NCBI GenBank assembly: GCA_003216975.1
Contig: QCHY01000005.1
Location: forward strand, 1-64,000
DNA length: 64,000 nt
Direction: 5' to 3'
From: Prochlorococcus sp. AG-402-I20
Lineage (GTDB): Bacteria; Cyanobacteriota; Cyanobacteriia; PCC-6307; Cyanobiaceae
The notes below the pieces were generated by a model. The model made no database searches. It was not told the origin of the DNA and was given only the letters and a program-made list of their open reading frames with translations. The stretch's first letter is position 1. Every line of letters begins with the position of its first letter. A program made the translations under genes and the position numbers. This document shows, in pieces, positions 24,426 through 35,190 of this stretch.

Positions 24426-26414
24426 CTAGTTCTCAGTAAATTGGTAACTTGCAGCGGGCAATAATCGCCAACCTTTGTTCTCCGTGATTTCAAGCACAGT
24501 TTCATGATAGTTCTTTAGGGTTGGCCTATGACCAACGCTAATGCATGCCATATCACGTTGGTTAAGAAGTTCATAAAGATGTTTTTCTGTATTTACGTCT
24601 AGTGCACTTGTTGCTTCATCTAAAACGACATATTTAGGTGAATTCAGTAAAAGTCTCGCGAAGGCTAACCTTTGTTGCTCTCCAAGTGATAACAGTCTTT
24701 GCCAATCTTGTTTGATATCTAGGTCGGGATATCTTTGGATGATTTGAGGAAGTTTTACTTCTTCTAAAACAGCTTTTAAGTGCTCATCACTGAATCTATT
24801 TTTATCTAATGGATAGCAAAGCTGTTCTCTCAAAGAGCCTAGAGTCATATATGGTTTTTGTGGAATAAAAAGTAAATCCCCTTTTGAAGGTGTTTCAATT
24901 TGGCCAGATTGGATTGCCCAAAGACCACTAATAGCTCTAAGTAAAGAAGTTTTTCCACAACCAGAAGGTCCTACTACGAGTAGACTTTGACCGGTTTCAA
25001 CACTTAGATTTAAATTCTTAATAAGGAAATTATCTTTTCCGGGAGTTTTAATGTTGACATTTTTAAGAATTATCGATTCGTTGGTTTTAATTGCTACATT
25101 GAAATCATCATATTGATTATCTTTTACTTCATTCATATTTGATTGAAAGCCTTCAAGTCTTCCTATAGATGCAGAGAATCGTGCTAATTTCTCTATTTTA
25201 TAGATTATGAAAAATAGAGATCCTTCAAGAAGGCTGTAGTTTAATCTTGCTTGTGCAAATTCCCCATAATCCATCTCACCACTAAGAATTGGAGCAGCAA
25301 GTATTATGAATGGAATAAATACACTCCCATATATTCCTGAACGTTGTAAAACTCTAAGAAATGCCTCCCAAATGATGAGTAAGTTGAAATTTTCTACCAC
25401 AGAATTTAATCTTCTAAAAACTTCATTTTCTTCTTGGTTTTCACCAGAATAAAAAGCAATTGATTCTGCATTATTTCTTACATGTACAAGCCCATATCTA
25501 AAGTCAGCCTCAAATCTTAGTTGATCAAAATTTATTGCAAAAAGCTTTTTACTTGCAAATATTAGCAGTGCTGAAACAATTGTTGCGTATAAAATTAGAG
25601 CTGTTGTTAATTCTTTGCTAATACTCAACAAAATAAAAATATTTAAGGAAAATACCAAAAGAGAATCAAAAACATTTATTGATAAATCAATGATTTGCTC
25701 TGTAAAATCTCTAGCATCTTCTGTAATCCTTTGATCAGGATTATCGATATTTGTTTCGGATTCTTCATTTGGATTTAAAATATAATATGTACGATCTTCT
25801 AAGTAATCATTTATAAGATTTTTTGATAGCCATTCTCTCCATAAAAGTTGAAGTTTGGCTGTGAAATAAAATTGAAAACTTCTTATGGGTAATGCTGCAA
25901 AAAAACAAATTCCTAAAATCCACAAATTCTTATAACTTGCATTTGCATCTTTTTGTATTAAACCATTAGTTATATCTCGTACAAGAAAACTAATTCCAGC
26001 ATTAATACCGTTAACAGATACAAGCATTAAAATTATTAGACCTAGGAAGAGCCACGGTATCCATCTTTTTTGTCTTAATTGACCTCTTATTGTAATAAAT
26101 GAAAAAAGGCCTAATGCAAATAAGCTTGAAATGACTATTCCTGAAGGACCATCCCATATGACCTTTAAGGAATTTTGAACACCTCCTAAAAATTGGTTCG
26201 TTATCTCTGGAGCTACGTTGGTTAACAGGCTCATTAAACCTGTTAGTAAAAATAGAACTGTACCACCTACACAAAATAATAAAGCTATTAATAAATATAC
26301 AAATAGCCAGCCATTGTTTTTTGTATAAGGTAGAAAATATGGCTGAGTAAGCTTTCTTAATTTAATAAGTTGGCTTACTAGCCCTTTTTGAGCTTTCGAA
26401 ATTGAGGAGGTCAT
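24426..26414 (-). CDS. BacA/SbmA-type ABC transporter (YddA-like, D family)
   Basis: 662 residues with four or more transmembrane helices in the first ~300 and an ABC-D style membrane domain (DYLEDRTYYILNP, DNPDQRITEDARDF near 210-240, the diagnostic NPDQRI-like element). The ATPase half follows: Walker A GPSGCGKTS (482-490), signature LSLGEQQR (575-582, with LSLGE in place of LSGGQ), Walker B VVLDEATSALD (about 596-606). Family members transport cobalamin, peptides or long-chain substrates in the inner membrane; the cargo here is unknown. A large N-terminal region differs from E. coli SbmA in length. Confidence 0.87.
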   Translation of the reverse strand: MTSSISKAQKGLVSQLIKLRKLTQPYFLPYTKNNGWLFVYLLIALLFCVGGTVLFLLTGLMSLLTNVAPEITNQFLGGVQNSLKVIWDGPSGIVISSLFALGLFSFITIRGQLRQKRWIPWLFLGLIILMLVSVNGINAGISFLVRDITNGLIQKDANASYKNLWILGICFFAALPIRSFQFYFTAKLQLLWREWLSKNLINDYLEDRTYYILNPNEESETNIDNPDQRITEDARDFTEQIIDLSINVFDSLLVFSLNIFILLSISKELTTALILYATIVSALLIFASKKLFAINFDQLRFEADFRYGLVHVRNNAESIAFYSGENQEENEVFRRLNSVVENFNLLIIWEAFLRVLQRSGIYGSVFIPFIILAAPILSGEMDYGEFAQARLNYSLLEGSLFFIIYKIEKLARFSASIGRLEGFQSNMNEVKDNQYDDFNVAIKTNESIILKNVNIKTPGKDNFLIKNLNLSVETGQSLLVVGPSGCGKTSLLRAISGLWAIQSGQIETPSKGDLLFIPQKPYMTLGSLREQLCYPLDKNRFSDEHLKAVLEEVKLPQIIQRYPDLDIKQDWQRLLSLGEQQRLAFARLLLNSPKYVVLDEATSALDVNTEKHLYELLNQRDMACISVGHRPTLKNYHETVLEITENKGWRLLPAASYQFTEN

Positions 26415-26537
26415 ATTAATTTGATTATTTCAAAGTCAATAAATACTTGATTAGCAATCAGGTTAGCTTATTTTTTTTTAAGTTAATTTGACGCCTTTTC
26501 AGAGCAGAAACTTATCAAAGTTATTTATTTGTATATA

Positions 26538-26819
26538 TTAGCTAAAACCCAAATATGTTTTTATTATCATTGGTATCGGTAGAGAAGAAATAAGCTGCAT
26601 ATCAAAAGAGTGAACAGCAGGAATAGTTTGATCTAGCACCCAAACAATCAAAAAAGGGGCATTCAGGATTATCTGCCATTGCCATTTATAAGTTAAAATT
26701 GACCATATTTTTTTTAAAATAGATTGCTGATTCTCACTAAGATTTGACCAAAATTCTTGTAAGTTAGTGTTTATTTGATTGATTATGTTGTTTTTATCTG
26801 CAGCAGTTTGGGAATCCAT
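26538..26819 (-). CDS. hypothetical small membrane protein, 93 aa
   Basis: 93 residues. A polar, helical N-terminal half (AADKNNIINQINTNLQEFWS, ENQQSILKKIWSI) leads to a hydrophobic segment WQIILNAPFLIVWVLDQTIP at about residues 49-68, and a shorter hydrophobic end (LISSLPIPMIIKTYLGFS). No family is recognised. It is the promoter-distal neighbour of the HIT gene and lies upstream of the ABC gene on the same strand. Confidence 0.65.
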   Translation of the reverse strand: MDSQTAADKNNIINQINTNLQEFWSNLSENQQSILKKIWSILTYKWQWQIILNAPFLIVWVLDQTIPAVHSFDMQLISSLPIPMIIKTYLGFS

Positions 26820-26923
26820 TGGACGTAATTAATTGAATATCTTATAGCGCATTGATGGGTGAAGCTGAGTATGTGACTAAGCCAGTAAGGCAATCGTGCT
26901 GATTGATCAGGAAAATGAATTAT

Positions 26924-27259
26924 TTATCCAGGTGGCCAACTTAATTTCCTGCCGCCAATGATATGAATATGTAAGTGAAATACTGTTTGACCTGCTTCTT
27001 CTCCTGTATTAATTATGGTTCTCCAACTTTCTAAACCAGCATCATTGGCAATTTCTGTTCCTTTTAGCAGCAAGTGACCTAGTAATTCTTGATCCTCTTT
27101 TTTTATATCTTGCAGACTGGGAATAGGCTTTCTAGGAATTATTAAAATGTGAGTAGGAGCTTGAGGGGTAATATCTTTGAAAGCTAAGCATTTGTTATCA
27201 CTAAAAACCTCATCACAAGGCATTTCACCACTAAGAATTTTATCGAAAATTGTTGTCAT
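26924..27259 (-). CDS. HIT family nucleotide-binding protein (HinT-like)
   Basis: 111 residues, normal HinT length. The histidine triad FHLHIHIIGGRKLSWPPG (HLHIH) is at about residues 95-99, with upstream FKDITPQAPTHILIIPRKPI. HinT enzymes hydrolyse adenosine phosphoramidates in the cytoplasm. It is followed on the minus strand by peptide deformylase upstream (27329-27937); the 69-base gap suggests a shared unit. Confidence 0.93.
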   Translation of the reverse strand: MTTIFDKILSGEMPCDEVFSDNKCLAFKDITPQAPTHILIIPRKPIPSLQDIKKEDQELLGHLLLKGTEIANDAGLESWRTIINTGEEAGQTVFHLHIHIIGGRKLSWPPG

Positions 27260-27328
27260 TGAATTTTAGTAGAGGCCAATAATAGGAATCTAATGCGATT
27301 ATTTATAGTTAAAAATGAAATGATTCTT

Positions 27329-27937
27329 TCAATTCGTTTCTTTTATTACATCGCTTTGATTGAAGTTATTTTCATTTAATTGTTTTTTCAGTTCTTCTTC
27401 ATCAGTTACTTTATCAACAAAACAGACGCCATTTAGGTGGTCTATTTCATGCTGAATGCATCTTGCCATTAGACCATCTGCATTCATTTTTTTTGGTCTA
27501 CCCATTTCATCTCGATAACTTAATTTGATTGATGAGGGTCTTAAAACATTAAGGTAAACACCAGGGATACTTAGACAACCTTCTTCATATGTATCTAAGC
27601 TTGCACTTGATGAAATTATCTCAGGATTGATAAATACCATCGGTGGGGTATTTGGATCTTCAAAATTTAAATCAATAACTAACAATCTTTTTTGTATTCC
27701 TACTTGAGGTGCTGCTAAACCAATACCTTTTGATGAGTACATAGTTATGAGCATATCTTTCGCTAGCTTTCGAATTGAATCATCAACTTTGACGATACGA
27801 TTAGCAGGAGTTCTTAAAGCCTCGTGTCCTAGTTGATATACCTTCAAAGGAGGATTCTTGACAGGTTCTTTCGAAACTGAAATTGAGGGCTTCTTTTTTT
27901 CTGCATTTTTTGCAAGTTGAGCAAAACTGCCAGCCAA
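27329..27937 (-). CDS. def: peptide deformylase
   Basis: 202 residues. All three motifs are present: GIGLAAPQVG near residue 72, EEGCLSIPG near 119 with the metal-binding cysteine, and QHEIDHLNG near 163 with the HEIDH metal-binding histidines and catalytic glutamate. It removes the formyl group from new proteins using Fe2+ or similar. The first ~28 residues (AQLAKNAEKKKPSISVSKEP) are an unusual lysine-rich extension typical of Prochlorococcus/Synechococcus PDFs. It is divergent from the S9 peptidase gene. Confidence 0.95.
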   Translation of the reverse strand: MAGSFAQLAKNAEKKKPSISVSKEPVKNPPLKVYQLGHEALRTPANRIVKVDDSIRKLAKDMLITMYSSKGIGLAAPQVGIQKRLLVIDLNFEDPNTPPMVFINPEIISSSASLDTYEEGCLSIPGVYLNVLRPSSIKLSYRDEMGRPKKMNADGLMARCIQHEIDHLNGVCFVDKVTDEEELKKQLNENNFNQSDVIKETN

Positions 27938-28019
27938 AGGAGTCTTAAGAGAACACTTTTACACTTTACTTTGTTTTAAGTTCCATGAGTGAATTAATCA
28001 TTGACTCTCAACATCAATA

Positions 28020-29951
28020 ATGAGCAAAACAATGAGAATATTGGATGCTGAAAAAGTTTATGGAGAAGCCCCCATTTTTAAAGAGCCTAGGATAGTAGGT
28101 GATTGGGTTTTATGGTTAGAACAAAGACCAAGCGAAAAGGGAAGAACTACCGCTTTAATTAGACCTTGGGGACAAAAAGATGTATTACCTCAGGAGTTAA
28201 CACCATATCCAAGTGATTTAAAGACAAAAATTCATGGATATGGTGGTGCTCCTTTAACAGCTACTCTCGATGGATCAGATCTGATATTGACTTGGGTCGA
28301 CAATAAAGACAACTCCTTATGGATGAGAACTTGGTCTTATGAGAAAGAAAATGAAAAATCTTCTTCTTTTAAATTCATCCCGAAAATACAATCAATTTGT
28401 CTTACAAAAAAACATACTTATTTTCTTGCAGGTGGCGTAATTGACCTTGAAAAAAATGTTTGGATTGGATTGATGGAAGATGAAAAAGGAGATCATATCG
28501 TTTCTTATTCTCTAAAAAAAACTGATCAAGATCCAAAATTTATTTATTCATCTCAGGGATTATTAGGTTATCTTGCGCTGAATTCTGAAGATAGAAAGTT
28601 GGCATGGGTTGAGTGGGATAACACTTCAATGCCTTGGGATTTAAATGAACTAAAATTAGCCAAATTTGATGAGAATATAAATATCATAAATTTAGTAACT
28701 TTTAATAATGAATATTTAAAATGCACAGATAAAATATCATTTTTTAATCCCACTTGGTCCGATAAAGGTGATCTTTTTGTCGCTGAAGATAGTAGTGGCT
28801 GGTGGAATATAACGCAGATTAAAACTGACATTAAAAATAATTTAATTACTATTTCACAGAATCAATGGACTATTGAGGCTGAAATAGCTTTTCCACAATG
28901 GGTACTAGGAATGTCTAGCTTTTCATGTGTGGGGGATGATGTAGTTGGAGCTTTTGCTCAGGAAGGAGTATGGACTTTAGCTTTATTTCAAGAAAATGGA
29001 TCTATCAAGACTTTTGATCTGCCTTTTATTGAGTTCTCAGGTCTTCATTCGCATCAAAATCGACTTGTTGCAATTGCAAGTAGTTCAGAAATTACTGAAG
29101 GGATTTTTGAAATAGATTTATTAGATAACAGTTGGGAACATACTCCTGCCTCTTCATATAGCTTGGATCGAACAGAAATAAGTTTCGGTGAATCTTTTTG
29201 GTTTATCGGATCAAATGAAGAGAATGTTCATGCTTGGTATTATCCACCTCTAAATAGAGAAATTTTGCTACCTCCTTTGTTGGTGAAAAGTCATAGCGGG
29301 CCTACCGGAATGGCTCGTTGTGGATTGGATCTAGAGGTGCAATTTTGGACATCAAGAGGTTGGGCAGTTGTCGATGTTAATTATGGAGGCTCTTCTGGTT
29401 TTGGTAGGAAATATAGAGATCGATTGAGAGGTAATTGGGGTGTAGTTGATGTACTGGATTGCACTAAGGCAGCTCAGTCATTGATTGCATCTGGCAAGGC
29501 TGATAAAGACCGTATTGCAATTGTAGGGAGTAGTGCATCGGGTTTTACAGCTTTAGGTTGTTTGATATCTACTGATATTTTTAATATCGGAGCATGTAAA
29601 TATGCTGTAACTGATTTGATAGGAATGGCTAACTCAACTCATAGATTCGAAGAATTTTATTTAGATTCTTTAGTAGGCAATATAGTAACTGATTATGAAA
29701 AATATCTTAAAAGATCGCCAATTGAAAATGTTAATTCTATTAATATGCCATTGATTTTGTTTCATGGATTAAAAGATAAAGTTATACCTTCAGATCAATC
29801 TATTGCGATCAAAGATAAATTATTAAAACGTGGAATCCCTGTGCAATTAAATTTGTTTGCAAACGAAGGTCATGGATTTAAAGATGGTAAAATAAAAGTT
29901 GATGTATTGAAACAAACAGAGACTTTTTTAAAAAAATATCTAAATATTTAA
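28020..29951 (+). CDS. S9 family (prolyl-oligopeptidase-type) peptidase
   Basis: 643 residues. The N-terminal ~390 residues are a beta-propeller-like region and the C-terminal ~240 an alpha/beta-hydrolase. Catalytic serine is in IAIVGSSASGF near residue 502: here the fifth position of the GxSxG pattern is serine, not glycine (canonical GGSYGG). The aspartate is in FHGLKDKVIPSDQ near 588 and the histidine in EGHGFK near 620. The protein probably cleaves short peptides, possibly acylaminoacyl or dipeptidyl type. It converges with sufS, sharing the last 4 bases, and diverges from def. Confidence 0.88.
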   Translation: MSKTMRILDAEKVYGEAPIFKEPRIVGDWVLWLEQRPSEKGRTTALIRPWGQKDVLPQELTPYPSDLKTKIHGYGGAPLTATLDGSDLILTWVDNKDNSLWMRTWSYEKENEKSSSFKFIPKIQSICLTKKHTYFLAGGVIDLEKNVWIGLMEDEKGDHIVSYSLKKTDQDPKFIYSSQGLLGYLALNSEDRKLAWVEWDNTSMPWDLNELKLAKFDENINIINLVTFNNEYLKCTDKISFFNPTWSDKGDLFVAEDSSGWWNITQIKTDIKNNLITISQNQWTIEAEIAFPQWVLGMSSFSCVGDDVVGAFAQEGVWTLALFQENGSIKTFDLPFIEFSGLHSHQNRLVAIASSSEITEGIFEIDLLDNSWEHTPASSYSLDRTEISFGESFWFIGSNEENVHAWYYPPLNREILLPPLLVKSHSGPTGMARCGLDLEVQFWTSRGWAVVDVNYGGSSGFGRKYRDRLRGNWGVVDVLDCTKAAQSLIASGKADKDRIAIVGSSASGFTALGCLISTDIFNIGACKYAVTDLIGMANSTHRFEEFYLDSLVGNIVTDYEKYLKRSPIENVNSINMPLILFHGLKDKVIPSDQSIAIKDKLLKRGIPVQLNLFANEGHGFKDGKIKVDVLKQTETFLKKYLNI

Positions 29952-31195
29952 GAATTTTTCTTTAAAAAAGAAATTACTGATTTTAGTTCTTCAGCAAGAG
30001 AATCAATTTCTGATGAAGTAGATGTAAAGCTCAAGCTTGCTCTAGCTGTGCTTTTTATCCCATAGAAGCGATGAAGTGGTTGGCAGCAATGATGACCACT
30101 CCTTATGCAAATATTGCTGTTATCGAGTAACTCAGCAACATCATTAGAGTGAATACCATTTATATAAAAGGTTGCTAAAGGTCCTCTATCAGGCTGAATT
30201 GCAGGGCTAGGACCAAGAATCTTTAAATCATCTATCTCTTCTAATTTTTCAAAAAGATATTTTGTTAATTCTTTCTCGTAATTTTGGATTTCATTTAATC
30301 CAATTGATTGTAAATAAGTAAGTGCGGTTCCCATACCGATTGCTTCCCCAATAGCTGGGGTACCCGCTTCAAATTTATGCGGTAAGTCTGCCCAAGTGCT
30401 GTTTTCCTTAAAAACTTCATTAATCATCTCTCCTCCACCAAGGAAAGGAGGAATTTTTTTCAAAATTTCTTCTTTACCCCATAAAAAACCTATTCCAGTA
30501 GGCCCGCAAAGTTTATGAGAAGATCCTGCCAGAAAATCAATACCAAGTTTTTGAATATCTACTGGTTTATGAGCAAGACTTTGACAAGCATCTAAAAGAA
30601 CTATGCTACCTTTCTGATGTGCAAGGTATGAAACTTCCTCAATAGGATTACAACATCCTAGTGTATTACTTACATGAACAAGACTGACTATTTTAGTTTT
30701 ATCACTCAATTTTTTTCTAAAATCATCGAGATCTAATTCTCCATTTTTATTGATATTGATATAAATTAGCTTGCATTTTTTTGCCCTGGCTATTAATTGC
30801 CAGGGGACTATATTACTATGATGCTCCATTAAACTTATTAAGATTTCGTCGTTTTCTTGAAGTTCATAATTTCCCCATGTATAAGCTACAAGGTTGATAG
30901 CTTCCGTAGCATTTCTAGTAAAAATAATCTCTTTTTCATTATTACTATTAATAAAATTTGCTGTTAACTTTCTTGAATTTTCAAATTTTTCTGTTGCGAT
31001 TGCACTTAGCTGATGAGCACCTCTATGAACGTTAGCATTTTCAAAACTATAGTATTTTTTTAAAGAATCTATAACCTCTTGTGGTTTTTGACTAGTAGCT
31101 GCATGATCTAAATAGATCAAATTATTATGATTTCCATTAAATAGTGGAAAATCATTTCTACTTTTCTCAGCAATATTGTTTATTAAATGGTTCAC
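29948..31195 (-). CDS. sufS: cysteine desulfurase SufS
   Basis: 415 residues, class II desulfurase length. The PLP lysine is in LAGSSHKLCGPTGIGFLWG near residue 229, and the active cysteine in SGHHCCQPLH near 375. An upstream TRNATEAINLVAY (about 90) marks the PLP pocket. It supplies sulfur for Fe-S assembly on SufBCD. Last gene of the sufBCDS operon; its start overlaps the sufD stop by 4 bases. Convergent with the peptidase. Confidence 0.95.
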   Translation of the reverse strand: MNHLINNIAEKSRNDFPLFNGNHNNLIYLDHAATSQKPQEVIDSLKKYYSFENANVHRGAHQLSAIATEKFENSRKLTANFINSNNEKEIIFTRNATEAINLVAYTWGNYELQENDEILISLMEHHSNIVPWQLIARAKKCKLIYININKNGELDLDDFRKKLSDKTKIVSLVHVSNTLGCCNPIEEVSYLAHQKGSIVLLDACQSLAHKPVDIQKLGIDFLAGSSHKLCGPTGIGFLWGKEEILKKIPPFLGGGEMINEVFKENSTWADLPHKFEAGTPAIGEAIGMGTALTYLQSIGLNEIQNYEKELTKYLFEKLEEIDDLKILGPSPAIQPDRGPLATFYINGIHSNDVAELLDNSNICIRSGHHCCQPLHRFYGIKSTARASLSFTSTSSEIDSLAEELKSVISFLKKNS

Positions 31196-32430
31196 TTTTT
31201 TACATCTTGGATTAACTTTTCAATAAAATTCCATTTTCTAGCACTTTTAGGAAAGTGTGAAATAACTTCATCATAATATCCTTTTAATAACAAAGAATTA
31301 GCATGATGATTATCAATACCTCTGCTAAGTAAATAAAATAATTCCTCATCTTGGAGTTGGCTTACAGTTGCTCCATGAGTACACTTCACATCATCAGCAA
31401 CTATTTCAAGCTCTGGTTTTGTATCTATTCTGGCTCGCTTGGAAAGTAATAAATTTCTACTTAGTTGCGCAGCTTCTGTTTTTTGTGCTTTTTGAGGAAC
31501 TTCAATCGAACCATTAAAAATGCAATGGGAATATTCAGAAGCTACGGCTTTTTGTAATTGATCAAGCTTTCCATTTGGGCCTTCAAATCTAATTAAAGAG
31601 TGTGTGGCTATTTGCTCTTTTAATTTAGTGACTTGAAGCCCTTTGATAAATGTTGAAGCTTCTCCTGCGCTTTGAATTATTCTTGGTTCATATCGGGCAT
31701 AATCCCAACCATGATGAATTGAATGAAGAGAGTATTTACTCTGCTCCGACTGTTCTACCGCTAAAGTGCAAATTGAAGAGGATTCTTTCTTTTCACCTAA
31801 AGAAATTAACCCATGAGTTAACTCTACTTTAGGCTCTAGCTTTATTTCGATTAAATGATTTTGTGCTGAATTATTTTTACCTGTGAAAATTTGTAAAAGA
31901 TCTAATTTTGCTCCCTCCTCTATAAGGAGAAAGATTCTAGTTGAGATTGACTTTCCCTCTATTGATGGAATTACTATCTCTAATGATTGATTGAAATTAC
32001 GTTTAACTTTTAAAGCTAGAAGCTCTAAGCTTGAGGCCTGATTAAGATATACTGAAATGTCATTTTTTATATTAGTTGACTTAACTATTTTGCCAATATT
32101 ATCTTCAATTTCTCTATTGTTAAGGTTCTCAATTCCATTTGGTAGATTAATATTTAAAATTGGATTTTTATTAGGATTAATTATAATTCTTTCTCTGTTT
32201 TCATCTTTTTCTGGAAAGATAGATTTCATATCTTTGTTATCGATGATTCTTGGTAACGATAAAAAACTATTTAATTTATTTAAGTTTGATAATCGCCAAG
32301 CTTCATCTTTCTTAGAGGGCATCCCTTTCTCTAAGAGAAATTCTCTTCCTATTGATTGTTCATTTTTTAAATAACCTCCTGTAGGCGGAAGCGAATTAAG
32401 CCACTCTTGGCAAATAGTTGATGATTTCAT
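31192..32430 (-). CDS. sufD: Fe-S assembly protein SufD
   Basis: 412 residues of the right-handed beta-helix SufBD fold. The C-terminal core is clear: [11 protein letters not shown] near 273, [20 protein letters not shown] near 312-331, [20 protein letters not shown] near 344-363 and [20 protein letters not shown] near 370. Partner of SufB and SufC in the SufBC2D scaffold. Start overlaps the end of sufC by 4 bases and its stop overlaps sufS, a tight operon. Confidence 0.93.
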   Translation of the reverse strand: MKSSTICQEWLNSLPPTGGYLKNEQSIGREFLLEKGMPSKKDEAWRLSNLNKLNSFLSLPRIIDNKDMKSIFPEKDENRERIIINPNKNPILNINLPNGIENLNNREIEDNIGKIVKSTNIKNDISVYLNQASSLELLALKVKRNFNQSLEIVIPSIEGKSISTRIFLLIEEGAKLDLLQIFTGKNNSAQNHLIEIKLEPKVELTHGLISLGEKKESSSICTLAVEQSEQSKYSLHSIHHGWDYARYEPRIIQSAGEASTFIKGLQVTKLKEQIATHSLIRFEGPNGKLDQLQKAVASEYSHCIFNGSIEVPQKAQKTEAAQLSRNLLLSKRARIDTKPELEIVADDVKCTHGATVSQLQDEELFYLLSRGIDNHHANSLLLKGYYDEVISHFPKSARKWNFIEKLIQDVKK

Positions 32431-33218
32431 TTTGCCATTTCCTTTTCTTTGGCATTTTTGTCAATAAATTCATATCCTTTTTTCTCAAGGTCAATGGCTA
32501 GTTCTTTGTTACCAGTTTTTATTATTTTCCCATCAGCCATTATGTGTACAAAGTCAGGAGTAATTTCATTGAGGAGTCTTTGATAATGGGTGATTAAAAT
32601 TGTTGCTGAATTTGGTTGCGAGAGTCTATTGATCCCAGAAGCAACAATTCTCAGAGCATCAATATCAAGTCCTGAGTCAGTTTCATCAAGTATTGATATG
32701 ACCGGTTCAAGAAGAGCCATTTGAAGAATCTCGTTGCGTTTTTTCTCTCCGCCAGAAAAACCCTCATTTACGCTTCTTTCTAGGAAGGCTGGATCCATTT
32801 CAACTATTTTCAATTTTTCTTTTACTAAATCTTCGAATTCAAAAGTATCTAATTCACTTTTAAGTAATTCTTTTCTTCTTGAATTTGTGGCAACTCTTAA
32901 GAACTCGAGATTACTAACACCAGGAATTTCGACAGGGTATTGGAAACCAAGAAAAATACCAATTCTCGCTCTTTCCTCAGGTTCTAGCTCAAGAATATCC
33001 TTACCTTTAAATAGGATAGATCCCGATAAAACTTTGTAAGATGGATGACCAGCTATAACTTTTGAAAGAGTACTTTTTCCGCTCCCATTCCGACCCATAA
33101 TCGCATGGATTTCTCCTTCTTTTACTACCAGATTGACTCCATGAAGTATCTCTTGATCCTCAACACTTGCATGAAGATCTTCAATAGATAATATTGTTTC
33201 TGAAGTTGATGAAATCAC
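32427..33218 (-). CDS. sufC: Fe-S assembly ATPase SufC
   Basis: 263 residues of ABC-ATPase fold without membrane domain. Walker [10 protein letters not shown] near residue 43, signature [16 protein letters not shown] near 154, Walker B/D-loop [12 protein letters not shown] near 175. It drives conformational change in SufBC2D during cluster assembly. Normal family length. Tail overlaps sufD; sufB lies 50 bases upstream. Confidence 0.95.
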   Translation of the reverse strand: MISSTSETILSIEDLHASVEDQEILHGVNLVVKEGEIHAIMGRNGSGKSTLSKVIAGHPSYKVLSGSILFKGKDILELEPEERARIGIFLGFQYPVEIPGVSNLEFLRVATNSRRKELLKSELDTFEFEDLVKEKLKIVEMDPAFLERSVNEGFSGGEKKRNEILQMALLEPVISILDETDSGLDIDALRIVASGINRLSQPNSATILITHYQRLLNEITPDFVHIMADGKIIKTGNKELAIDLEKKGYEFIDKNAKEKEMAK

Positions 33219-33268
33219 TAAATTAGGGAGATAGTTGTAGAGAGTAAAAGTATGGTTTTAATTTATGT

Positions 33269-34711
33269 TTATCCAACCGAACCCTCCAATTTTAAAGCTA
33301 AAAGTTTGTCTGCCTCAGATGCAAACTCCATAGGTAATTCATTGAAAACATCACTGCAAAATCCACTGACTAACATTGAGACTGATTCCTCGAAATCAAT
33401 TCCTCTACTTTGTAAGTAAAAAAGTTGATCTTCTGAAATCCTACAAGTACTGGCTTCATGTTCAATATTTGACTGAGGTTGTTTGGATTGAATATATGGG
33501 TATGTATTTGCGCTTGCTTTGTCACCGATCAACATGGAGTCACATTGACTGTAATTTCGAGAGCCCTCAGCATTTGGGCTTATAGATACAAGACCTCTAT
33601 AGCTATTCTTAGATTGTCCAGCACTGATACCTTTACTTACGATTTTTGATTTTGTATTTTTTCCTATGTGAATCATTTTTGTCCCGGTATCCGCTTTCTG
33701 AAAATTATTAGTTAGTGCAATTGAATAAAACTCACCAATAGAATTGTCTCCTTGTAGTACGCAACTTGGGTATTTCCATGTAATTGAAGAACCTGTTTCG
33801 ACTTGTGACCAGCTTATTTTGCTTTTCTTTCCTCTACATTCCCCTCTTTTTGTGACGAAGTTATATATGCCTCCAACTCCCTCCTCATTACCTGCATACC
33901 AATTTTGGACTGTTGAATATTTAATAGATGCATTATCGAGTGCAACAAGCTCAACAACAGCAGCATGAAGTGTATTGGTATCAAACATAGGCGCAGTACA
34001 GCCCTCTAGATAACTAACCGAGGAAGATTCTTCTGCGATAATTAAAGTTCGTTCGAATTGACCAGTGTCGCCAGAATTTATTCTAAAATAAGAGGATAAT
34101 TCCATTGGACATTCGACACCTTTGGGTATGTAAACAAATGAACCGTCACTGAAAACCGCAGAATTTAGGGCTGCAAAAAAGTTATCATTTATAGGAACAA
34201 CTGTACCCAAATATTGTTCAATTAGATCAGGATATTCGCTAATCGCTTCACTAATAGAGCAGAAAATTACTCCATTTTCAGCTAGTTTTTCCTTATATGT
34301 AGTTGCGATAGAAACACTATCAAAGACAGCATCTACGGCAACATTTGATAATCTTTTTTGTTCACTAAGTGGTATTCCAAGCTTTTCAAAAGTTTCAAGT
34401 AACTTAGGATCAACTTCATCTAAACTCTTCTTCTTTATGTCTTGCTTTGGGGCTGCATAATAAACTAGATCTTGATAATCTACTTTGGAATACGTTAAGC
34501 CAGACCAATCAGGTTCTTTCATCTTCAACCATTGTTCATAAGCTCTTAAACGAAATTTTAATAAAAAATCTGGTTCATTTTTTTTGGCCGAAATTAACCT
34601 AATAACATCTTCATTCAATCCTTTGGGGATCTTTTCAGTTTCAATTTCAGTTATAAAACCGTATTTATAAGGTTGGGAAACAATTTCTTCGACAGTATTA
34701 GATTGGGTCAT
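33269..34711 (-). CDS. sufB: Fe-S assembly protein SufB
   Basis: 480 residues. C-terminal SufBD core includes [20 protein letters not shown] (near 190), [20 protein letters not shown] (near 250), [20 protein letters not shown] (near 362) and [20 protein letters not shown] (near 425). Fe-S clusters are assembled on it with SufC and SufD. It is first of four genes. The cyanobacterial repressor gene sufR, often divergent next to sufB, is not present in the following 480 bases. Confidence 0.95.
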   Translation of the reverse strand: MTQSNTVEEIVSQPYKYGFITEIETEKIPKGLNEDVIRLISAKKNEPDFLLKFRLRAYEQWLKMKEPDWSGLTYSKVDYQDLVYYAAPKQDIKKKSLDEVDPKLLETFEKLGIPLSEQKRLSNVAVDAVFDSVSIATTYKEKLAENGVIFCSISEAISEYPDLIEQYLGTVVPINDNFFAALNSAVFSDGSFVYIPKGVECPMELSSYFRINSGDTGQFERTLIIAEESSSVSYLEGCTAPMFDTNTLHAAVVELVALDNASIKYSTVQNWYAGNEEGVGGIYNFVTKRGECRGKKSKISWSQVETGSSITWKYPSCVLQGDNSIGEFYSIALTNNFQKADTGTKMIHIGKNTKSKIVSKGISAGQSKNSYRGLVSISPNAEGSRNYSQCDSMLIGDKASANTYPYIQSKQPQSNIEHEASTCRISEDQLFYLQSRGIDFEESVSMLVSGFCSDVFNELPMEFASEADKLLALKLEGSVG

Positions 34712-35190
34712 TTTATTTTGATTAAATCAAGTCGTAGTAGTTTTATTTATGAAAAGTTTGGCTTTTAAGATCCAAGATAATCTTCAATTATGACATCTGG
34801 GGTTCATTATTGGATCAGAGTGTTTTGATAGTTGGATCTCAAATCTCATTCTAAGTCAAATCAAAGGGGAAAACCCAGTGTTACGAAAGTAGTTTTAATC
34901 TCCTATCACCATAAGCCAAAATGCTCACAACCGTTTCCAGTTCTAATACTGCTGGAATAAAATCTTAATCTTTTTTCAATTCGTAAAAGATTTTCTAATG
35001 TATACAAATATCTAGTAAATCCCTATTGATACGGTTGATTTCATTTATCAATTCTTTTTTTGGACTTGCAATAGTTAATGAATAAATATCTTTCCCTTGT
35101 TTATAAGTGGAAAAAAATCAGATAAAACCTATTAAAAGATAAATATTCTTTTAAACTTTACACATATAGAGATACTCCCGCTGCCAGATC
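34712..35190. other. suf upstream region, no gene seen
   Basis: 479 bases between sufB and a small plus-strand gene. I see no sufR-like frame (DNA-binding winged helix with downstream cysteines) and no recognisable operator. It presumably holds the sufB promoter on the minus strand. A 15-codon plus-strand frame from ATG 34921 is too short to call. Confidence 0.5.
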
